DNA of 16,358 nt from an uncultured euryarchaeote (GTDB taxonomy: Archaea > Thermoplasmatota > Poseidoniia > Poseidoniales > Thalassarchaeaceae). The notes under the pieces were generated by a model that saw only the letters and a program-made list of their open reading frames with translations, made no database searches and was not told where the DNA came from. The position numbers were made by a program, and so were the translations under genes. Shown piece by piece: positions 7,009 to 12,650 of this stretch (positions are counted from its first letter, which is position 1; each line of letters begins with the position of its first letter). Location of the stretch: the NCBI GenBank assembly GCA_937897085.1, contig CALCOR010000167.1:1-16358 (forward strand), written 5' to 3'.

Positions 7009-8181
7009 TCAATGCTCAGAGTTGCGCTTGGGCTTCTCTGGCGGCAATGTGACGAGCCCCTCTTCGACAAGCGATGGTAGGGCCATCAGATCCTCGAAGC
7101 GGATATTGGCCTCGCGTGACTGCTCAGGGAACCCATGGTCGTTGTCGACGAACTCCCGCAGAGTGCAGATGTAGCGTAGGCTGAGGCTGCCGTCGCGGTC
7201 GCGAGTGTACGAATATAGTTCCGGCTTCTCAAGTGCTATTATCTGCTCATGGAACACGTTGCGGATGTGTTCTCTGCGACGGTTGGCGGCCCATTCAATC
7301 AGGGCGGCCACGATGGTACAGGTGTAGATCACGACCATCATGCTGATGGCGAACAAAACCGGCTCGTGCAGCCCCTCGCCCGGATTGGTGAGGGTTAGGA
7401 ACACCTGTCTGCTCAGCAGCAGGAGCAGGCCGAGCCCGACAACCGGCGTCAACAGGTCCTGCATGATTGCCTCGAGAGGCAGCAGGCGACGTTTGGCGTT
7501 GTCAGCGAACGCCAGAGCACTGTCGATGGCGACCGAGGTGATGATCGCCAGACAGGCGAGAATCAGGTAGATTCCAGCTGCAAGCGCCAGGGCGAGTTTG
7601 TCTGGCAGGTGCAGGTAATGGACGACCAGATAGGCGAACAGGCCTAGGAACACAGTGGTTGGCATCCGATGCAAACCCTTGATCCATGCATCCCCTCCGT
7701 GAGCCCCGCGGTCGAGTTTCGGAACACCGATCAACTGCCACTCAGTGAACCGCTTGATGGTGCGCACGATTCCAGACAGGCCGCCCTTGTCGATGAGAAT
7801 CCACTCGGTCAACCTGAGAAGAGGCAGCAGCGGCAGTATGAGGAAGACAGCCACCAGAGATAGAATGGGCCAGAGTATCATCGAAGGAAGCAGCAGGAAA
7901 TGCAGCAGCCGCATGGGGTAGAGTATGTCGCTCTCGATCCTGCCCTGTTCCTCGGTGCTCAGACCGTTTCTGCGGCCCGCCTTGTCGAGAGATGGGCGGA
8001 ACAACTCCAATGGGTGCCCGTGGTTGAGGACACCTGCCACCATCTTGCGATATTCTCGGTGCTTCTTCTGTGGCAGGATACGCTTTCGCCAGTAGTGCTG
8101 GGCGGGGAAAGCGAACAGCATCGGAGCGACCAGCAAGCCCAGTACCAGCAGCAGGACCTCGGGGTCGTCCACGTACTGCAT
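7009..8181 (-). CDS. Multi-pass membrane protein of unknown function
   Basis: I do not recognise the family. The 390-residue product has hydrophobic segments at about 8-26, 92-124 (long, perhaps two helices), 174-190, 195-217, 243-262 and 274-296, with a soluble C-terminal part from about 300. The basic stretch after the first segment (WRKRILPQKKHREYRK) suggests the N-terminus faces outside. The C-terminal 90 residues include a charged helix (ANRRREHIRNVFHEQII) and an acidic tail region before a KPKRNSEH end. There are no obvious catalytic or transporter motifs. It starts 55 bp after the superoxide dismutase gene on the same strand, so co-transcription is plausible. No clear Shine-Dalgarno precedes ATG 8181. 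Confidence 0.8.
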   Translation of the reverse strand: MQYVDDPEVLLLVLGLLVAPMLFAFPAQHYWRKRILPQKKHREYRKMVAGVLNHGHPLELFRPSLDKAGRRNGLSTEEQGRIESDILYPMRLLHFLLLPSMILWPILSLVAVFLILPLLPLLRLTEWILIDKGGLSGIVRTIKRFTEWQLIGVPKLDRGAHGGDAWIKGLHRMPTTVFLGLFAYLVVHYLHLPDKLALALAAGIYLILACLAIITSVAIDSALAFADNAKRRLLPLEAIMQDLLTPVVGLGLLLLLSRQVFLTLTNPGEGLHEPVLFAISMMVVIYTCTIVAALIEWAANRRREHIRNVFHEQIIALEKPELYSYTRDRDGSLSLRYICTLREFVDNDHGFPEQSREANIRFEDLMALPSLVEEGLVTLPPEKPKRNSEH

Positions 8182-8236
8182 GGGAGATGCGGTGACGCCT
8201 CGCGGTCATCAAAGGGACGGTCTAGTCATCGTGCAT

Positions 8237-8833
8237 TCACTGAGTAGCAGCGTAGTTGCCGTTCACCGCATCCCAATCTACGACGTTCCACCAGGCGGCG
8301 AGGTAGTCAGCGCGACCCGGTCCGTATTTCTTGTAGTAGGCGTGCTCCCACACATCCACCCCGAGAATTGGCGTCCCACTGCCATCCATCAATGGGTTGT
8401 CCTGATTTGGACAGGAGGTGATGGCGAGCGAGCCATCTCCAGTCACCATGAGCCACGCCCAGCCGCTGCCGAAGCGGGTCATGCCGGCTTTGTTGAGGGC
8501 GGTCTGCATCTCCTCGAATGAACCGAAGGCGGCGTTGATGGCGTCGGATAGCGCACCGGTAGGTGATCCTCCTCCATCAGGTGACATGACATTCCAGAAG
8601 AAGCAGTGATTCCAGTAACCTCCCCCGTTGTTGCGCACTGCGGGGTTGTCATTGTGATCACGCAGCAGTTCCTCGATCGACTTGCCAGCCATGTCCGTGC
8701 CGTCGATGGCGCCGTTCAGGTTCGCCGTGTAGGCGGCGTGGTGCTTGGTGTGATGAATCTCCATCGTCAATGCGTCGATATGAGGTTCAAGGGCATCGTA
8801 TGCGTATCCAAGGTCGGGTAGTTCGAAGGTCAT
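8237..8833 (-). CDS. sodA: Superoxide dismutase, Fe/Mn family, Mn-type signature
   Basis: It converts superoxide to hydrogen peroxide and oxygen in the cytoplasm. All four metal ligands are visible: His27 (MEIHHTKHH), His76 (YWNHCFFW), Asp160 and His164 (VDVWEHAYY). The second-shell Gln is Gln144 in [10 protein letters not shown] while the residue at the Fe-type position is Gly (NNGGGYWNH). That is the pattern of Mn-dependent or cambialistic enzymes. At 198 aa the protein is complete, and the N-terminal [15 protein letters not shown] is typical. It has no signal peptide. The start is ATG 8833 with at best a weak ribosome site. The gene diverges from the serA-like gene across 107 bp and probably leads a two-gene unit with the membrane protein. 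Confidence 0.97.
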   Translation of the reverse strand: MTFELPDLGYAYDALEPHIDALTMEIHHTKHHAAYTANLNGAIDGTDMAGKSIEELLRDHNDNPAVRNNGGGYWNHCFFWNVMSPDGGGSPTGALSDAINAAFGSFEEMQTALNKAGMTRFGSGWAWLMVTGDGSLAITSCPNQDNPLMDGSGTPILGVDVWEHAYYKKYGPGRADYLAAWWNVVDWDAVNGNYAATQ

Positions 8834-8940
8834 GTCTCTTCACGAGCATGCGAACGCTGTGTGATTGATGAATCCTCGCCCGCCCGATTGTGGCATTGTT
8901 TGAGCAACCTTGATTGAAGTCCGATGGTTGAGGGTATGAC
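8834..8940. promoter_or_regulatory. Divergent promoter region, sodA and serA-like gene
   Basis: This 107-bp gap lies between two divergent start codons. GAGGG at 8930-8934 is the ribosome site for the GTG at 8941. No clear TATA box or long inverted repeat is visible. A short GATT-GATG-AATC element lies near 8862-8873 on the sodA side, too short to weigh. Confidence 0.4.
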
Positions 8941-9933
8941 GTGGCTAGGATTGCTGTCACCGACGGGATGGCTGCTGCTGCCATCTCCATGCTTGAGCGA
9001 GAGGGGCACGAAGTCGTTCTCGAACACTACGAGTCCGACTCTCTGGTCAGTGGTGTACTCGCTGACTTCGATGCCGTGGTCGTGCGCAGCGCGACCAAGT
9101 TGACCGCTGAGGTAATCTCTGCAAGCTGCGGTGGACCTGGGTCGCTCCAACTCATCGGCAGGGCAGGTGTAGGTGTGGACAACATCGACCTGTCCGCGGC
9201 CACCAAGAACGGTGTGCTGGTGTGTAACACGCCTGGGTCATCGACGCAGAGCGTGGTGGAATTGACCATCGGCCATCTGCTGGCAAGCGTGCGGCACATA
9301 CGGGCGGGAACGCAGAGTCTCGGTGGAGGAGAATGGCGCAAGTCAGAACTCAGGGGAACTGAACTGTCGGGTAAGCGGCTCGGATTCATCGGGTTCGGCA
9401 GAATCGCCCAAGGAGTCGGCAGAGTTGCGAGTGCGCTCGGCATGGAACTGCACGCCTTCGACCCCTACCTCAAGGCACACATTGCCCGTGATCTGGGCTG
9501 TCAACTGCATTCTTCCGTCGATGAGGTGTTCCGGCGCTGCACGCATATCACTGTGCACTGCAACCTGTCGGACGAGACCCACCATCTCGTCAACGCCAAA
9601 CGCATCGGGTTGATGACTGGGAGAGGAGCGGATGGAATCGAGTGCGGGAATCATCTGGTGAACTGCGCTCGCGGGGGTATCGTGGATGAGCAAGCCGTTC
9701 TGGATGCGCTCGAATCAGGCCAGCTAGCGAGCGCGTCGCTCGACGTGTTCGAGAACGAGCCGACGACCGCGGACAATCGACTGTTACAGCATCCCGCATT
9801 CGGAGGTACCCCGCACATCGGGGCAGCGACCTTGGAGGCTCAGTCGCGCATCGGCTTCGAGATGGCGGAACTGCTCATCGATTTCTTTTCGGGGAGAACT
9901 CCGAAGAGCGTCGTCAACCGCGATGTTCTCTAA
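8941..9933 (+). CDS. serA: D-3-phosphoglycerate dehydrogenase-like 2-hydroxyacid dehydrogenase
   Basis: NAD-dependent D-isomer 2-hydroxyacid dehydrogenase of 330 aa. The substrate-side motif GRAGVGVDNID is at 73-83. The Rossmann nucleotide-binding motif GFIGFGRIAQGVG is at 148-160 with Asp174 after the second strand (HAFDPY), favouring NAD. The catalytic triad is Arg244 (NCARGG), Glu273 (FENEP) and His292 (TPHIGAAT). These motifs fit SerA, first step of serine synthesis. The protein ends right after the catalytic domain, so the ACT regulatory domain of long SerA is absent and serine feedback is not expected by that route. A small insert, TGRGADGIECGNH (226-238), precedes the Arg motif. The start is GTG 8941 (TGA in frame at 8929-8931; GAGGG 6 nt upstream). 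Glyoxylate or hydroxypyruvate reductase activity cannot be excluded. Confidence 0.85.
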   Translation: MARIAVTDGMAAAAISMLEREGHEVVLEHYESDSLVSGVLADFDAVVVRSATKLTAEVISASCGGPGSLQLIGRAGVGVDNIDLSAATKNGVLVCNTPGSSTQSVVELTIGHLLASVRHIRAGTQSLGGGEWRKSELRGTELSGKRLGFIGFGRIAQGVGRVASALGMELHAFDPYLKAHIARDLGCQLHSSVDEVFRRCTHITVHCNLSDETHHLVNAKRIGLMTGRGADGIECGNHLVNCARGGIVDEQAVLDALESGQLASASLDVFENEPTTADNRLLQHPAFGGTPHIGAATLEAQSRIGFEMAELLIDFFSGRTPKSVVNRDVL

Positions 9934-9951
9934 GCAACCCGGTGAGTAAGA

Positions 9952-12465
9952 TCACTCGAGTTTGTGCATCGCCGTGAGCGATGAAGCCAGCGCCGCCAGA
10001 GAGTCGGGAATCGAGACATCCGAGATGGGTGCGTTGAGAGAGATGCCTGCGTCCTTCTTCGCTCTCCACGTATCAGAGTTGAATTCGACGAGGTCTGCGG
10101 TCATCGAGCGCAGGGCGTCACCCTCCTGAGTGCCGCTGGCGAGATCGTCTAGTGGTGATTCGGGGAAGCGCCGCGCATCGACAGAACTGGTACCATAGAG
10201 AGTGCTGGACAGATGGTGCGTGAAGAACGGGCAGATCGGGGTGAACATGTCGAGCAGGTCGCGCACGATGCGATGCAGAGTCCATGCGGCGTTCTCATCC
10301 CCATCGTAGAGGCGGTGCTTGGCCATCTCCAGCCAGTGACTGGGGAAGATTCCTGTTCCGAAGTTCTTGATGGACTGCGTCGCAGTGTAGATGTCTATAC
10401 GCACCCAAGCGTCGTTTACCGTCTCGTTCACATTACAGAACTCGGCGAGAATCCAGCGGTCGGAGTCATCGAGGTCGGAGGGAGCGGAATCGAGGTCATC
10501 TGGTATGTCGAACTGGCTGGCGAAGCGGCAGACGTTGAACAGCTTGGTGAGCACCCCGAAGTACTTCGCCTCGATCTCCTCAGGGTTGATGTGGAAGTCA
10601 TCACCCACCTGGGCGTCACACGCTTTCCACAGCCGGAAACACTCGCTGCCAATCTTGTTCGCCCGCAGCTCGACCGTCTTTCCATTGGGTCCCTTCACCT
10701 TCCACAGCCCGGTCCGGCCTCCCGCACCGCACTCAAGTACCGAATCAGCGTCGATGCCGTTGCCCAATGACTTCGACATCTTGCGCCCCCACGGGTCCAT
10801 CCCGAGTCCGTCAATCCAGACATTGGCGAATCCCGGGGCATCGAGCAGCAGCGCAGACTTGAGCAGCGTGTAGTAGAGCCAGGTGCGCACGATCTCCTTT
10901 CCTTGTGGGCGGATTCCGGTCGGGAACGCCCGCTCGAACACATCGGGATGGTTGAGGTAGCCGGAGACGAACAGGTTCGAGTTGGAGGAATCCATCCACG
11001 TGTCGAACACCTTCTCCTCTCCGGTGATGTCGCCGAGGGTGGTGGAGAGGTCGGCGTGGTCACCGAGGTCTTCCCTTGTTTCGCGATCGAGCACACGTGA
11101 GCCGGCTGGTGGGCTTTGGCGCCATGGTTGGACATAGGATCCGGAGGGGGGAACGACGATCTTCGTGCCGTCTTCGGAATACCAGATGGGAATCTCGGTA
11201 TGGTACCAGCGGCGACGGCTGATCGGCCAATCGATGCTGATGTTATCCATCCAGTCGAACAGAAACTGACGGTTGCGCGGCGGAATGAAGTTAATCTCCT
11301 GTGCAAGTTCGTGGATGCGGCCCTGGATGTGTGTTTGGCGCACGTACCACTCCTTCAGAAGGATGATCTCGACAGGATTCTTACCCCGTTCTGACACGGG
11401 CACCTCCTGCTCACGCTCCACAATCGCTTCCAGCCGGTCATCTTCCTCCAAGAGGTCGATTGAATGCGCGCGCGCATCGCTGACGCTCATTCCTGACAGC
11501 GGACCAGCCACTGCCGTCAGGTTTCCATCGAGGTCGATCGCCTGATGCGGCTCGAGCCCGAATTCACGGAAGATGGCGACGTCATTCTGGTCACCGAACG
11601 AACACGCCATCAGGATGCCGCTGCCGAAGTCCATCTTGACCGATGCGTGCGTGCGCACCTCGACCGAGGTTTCGCGGCCGGCTACCCCCATGGGTATGGC
11701 GAGCCGCTTGCCGATGAGGCCACGGTGGCGCTCGTCGTCGGGATGGACGATCACCACACCCACAGCGCAGATCAGTTCCGGGCGCGTGGTGGAGATGATG
11801 ACCTGCTCACCGGAGGGTTGTCCCGCCTCGTCGAGCACGTCCCAGGACACGTCGATGAGCAGGGTCTTGCGCTGCAGGCGTTCGACTTCGGCCTCGGCGA
11901 TGGTGGTGCCTTCGACCGGGTCGTAGATGTTCGGGCGCAAGTCCTCGATGACCTCCCCTCGCTTGAACAGGTCGATGAAGATCGCTTGGGTGACAGCCCT
12001 GTAGTCAGGGGAGTCGGTCAGGTATTCACGGGCGAAGTCGCACGATAGTCCGACGCGGCTGGCGGTGTCGCGCATCGCCTGGGTGTACTCCTCGATCGTC
12101 TCGGCGCACAGGTCGAGGAATTCTGCACGCTCGAACGTCTTCATCTTGCGTTCCATCTTGCGCTCGACGGTGAATTCGATGTTGATGCCGTTGCGGTCGA
12201 CCCCCCATGGGAAGTAGACCTCCTTGCCCAGCAACCGCTGACTGCGCGCGATGACATCAATCATGCTGTACTGCGCCACGGCGCCGATGTGCCACGTCCC
12301 CGACGGATAGGGTGGGGGCGTGTCGATGACGAACAGTTCGTCTTCTGAATCAGGGTTGAATCCGTAGCGGGCGGAATACTCGTCCGCATCGGCGTAATGC
12401 TCCTCTTGGATACGCTTCTCAAGATCGATGGACCAGCGCTTCTCCGGGATGCGAGGTTGCGACAT
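9952..12465 (-). CDS. valS: Valyl-tRNA synthetase, archaeal type
   Basis: Class Ia enzyme that charges tRNA-Val and hydrolyses mischarged Thr-tRNA. About 837 aa. The HIGH signature reads HIGA (residues 59-62, in PPPYPSGTWHIGA). The editing-domain TTRPE is near 226 and GSGILMACSFGDQ near 281. DWPISRRRWYHTEIPIWY is near 412. TWMDSS near 489 and RPQGKEIVRTW near 519 are ValS-specific. KMSKS is at 562-566. After KMSKS an extra stretch of roughly 20 residues (about 579-601, GLWKVKGPNGKT) sits before the usual RLWKACDAQ strand. The anticodon domain follows from about 640. ATG 12465 is preferred (GGTGGT at 12472-12477); a TTG at 12498 would add 11 residues. Overall intactness argues against a pseudogene despite HIGA. 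It is convergent with serA-like and divergent from the exporter gene. Confidence 0.95.
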   Translation of the reverse strand: MSQPRIPEKRWSIDLEKRIQEEHYADADEYSARYGFNPDSEDELFVIDTPPPYPSGTWHIGAVAQYSMIDVIARSQRLLGKEVYFPWGVDRNGINIEFTVERKMERKMKTFERAEFLDLCAETIEEYTQAMRDTASRVGLSCDFAREYLTDSPDYRAVTQAIFIDLFKRGEVIEDLRPNIYDPVEGTTIAEAEVERLQRKTLLIDVSWDVLDEAGQPSGEQVIISTTRPELICAVGVVIVHPDDERHRGLIGKRLAIPMGVAGRETSVEVRTHASVKMDFGSGILMACSFGDQNDVAIFREFGLEPHQAIDLDGNLTAVAGPLSGMSVSDARAHSIDLLEEDDRLEAIVEREQEVPVSERGKNPVEIILLKEWYVRQTHIQGRIHELAQEINFIPPRNRQFLFDWMDNISIDWPISRRRWYHTEIPIWYSEDGTKIVVPPSGSYVQPWRQSPPAGSRVLDRETREDLGDHADLSTTLGDITGEEKVFDTWMDSSNSNLFVSGYLNHPDVFERAFPTGIRPQGKEIVRTWLYYTLLKSALLLDAPGFANVWIDGLGMDPWGRKMSKSLGNGIDADSVLECGAGGRTGLWKVKGPNGKTVELRANKIGSECFRLWKACDAQVGDDFHINPEEIEAKYFGVLTKLFNVCRFASQFDIPDDLDSAPSDLDDSDRWILAEFCNVNETVNDAWVRIDIYTATQSIKNFGTGIFPSHWLEMAKHRLYDGDENAAWTLHRIVRDLLDMFTPICPFFTHHLSSTLYGTSSVDARRFPESPLDDLASGTQEGDALRSMTADLVEFNSDTWRAKKDAGISLNAPISDVSIPDSLAALASSLTAMHKLE

Positions 12466-12609
12466 CCAGGTACCACCAGTTGCCCCGTCACACGTCAACA
12501 GTGAGGGTCGTCCGGTCGTGCGCCCACGGTTCCGGTTGAAGAGGCTTCGCCTCGACTCACCGAGGAGAATGGCCGAATCTTGACTTCACTGGAATCACAG
12601 GATGAGGGA

Positions 12610-12614
12610 TTAAA
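12610..12614 (+). promoter_or_regulatory. Possible TATA-like element of the exporter gene
   Basis: TTAAA inside GATTAAAGA is the only AT-rich hexamer-like stretch close to the exporter start. Archaeal transcription starts about 25-27 bp downstream of the box centre, which would put the start near 12638, in the middle of the palindrome. Weak by itself. Confidence 0.3.
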
Positions 12615-12629
12615 GACGGGACGGGTTGC

Positions 12630-12649
12630 ACAGCCCTCTTGAGGGCTGT
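12630..12649. promoter_or_regulatory. Perfect 9+9 palindrome abutting the exporter start codon
   Basis: ACAGCCCTC (12630-12638) and GAGGGCTGT (12641-12649) are perfect inverted complements around TT. The right arm contains GAGGG, the Shine-Dalgarno of GTG 12651. The 2-nt centre is too tight for a fully paired RNA hairpin, so a repressor operator is the first reading; a hairpin with a partly open loop that hides the ribosome site is the second. Confidence 0.6.
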
Positions 12650-12650
12650 C

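Larger units (their letters stand above)
12466..12650. promoter_or_regulatory. Divergent control region, valS and MMPL exporter
   Basis: This 185-bp gap between two start codons is the longest non-coding stretch here. It holds the valS ribosome site (12472-12477), two overlapping short stems (12541-12565), an AT-rich TTAAA at 12610-12614, and the 20-bp palindrome at 12630-12649 abutting the exporter start. No tRNA-like fold was found. Confidence 0.5.

Noticed and set aside
9881-9890. TTTCTTTT as terminator of the serA-like gene
   Set aside because: It lies inside the coding frame about 45 bases before the stop codon and is interrupted by C; not convincing.
10213-10770. 185-codon open frame on the plus strand inside valS
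   Set aside because: It is antisense to an unmistakable valS, has no domain motif, and long antisense frames are expected at this GC content. The same applies to 11545-12048 and 14352-14969.
12280-12291. HIGA as a sign that valS is a pseudogene
   Set aside because: The frame is intact over about 837 codons and KMSKS, editing and ValS-specific motifs are all present.
12466-12650. tRNA or structured RNA in the longest intergenic gap
   Set aside because: No acceptor stem or T-loop pattern at tRNA spacing was found; only short stems.
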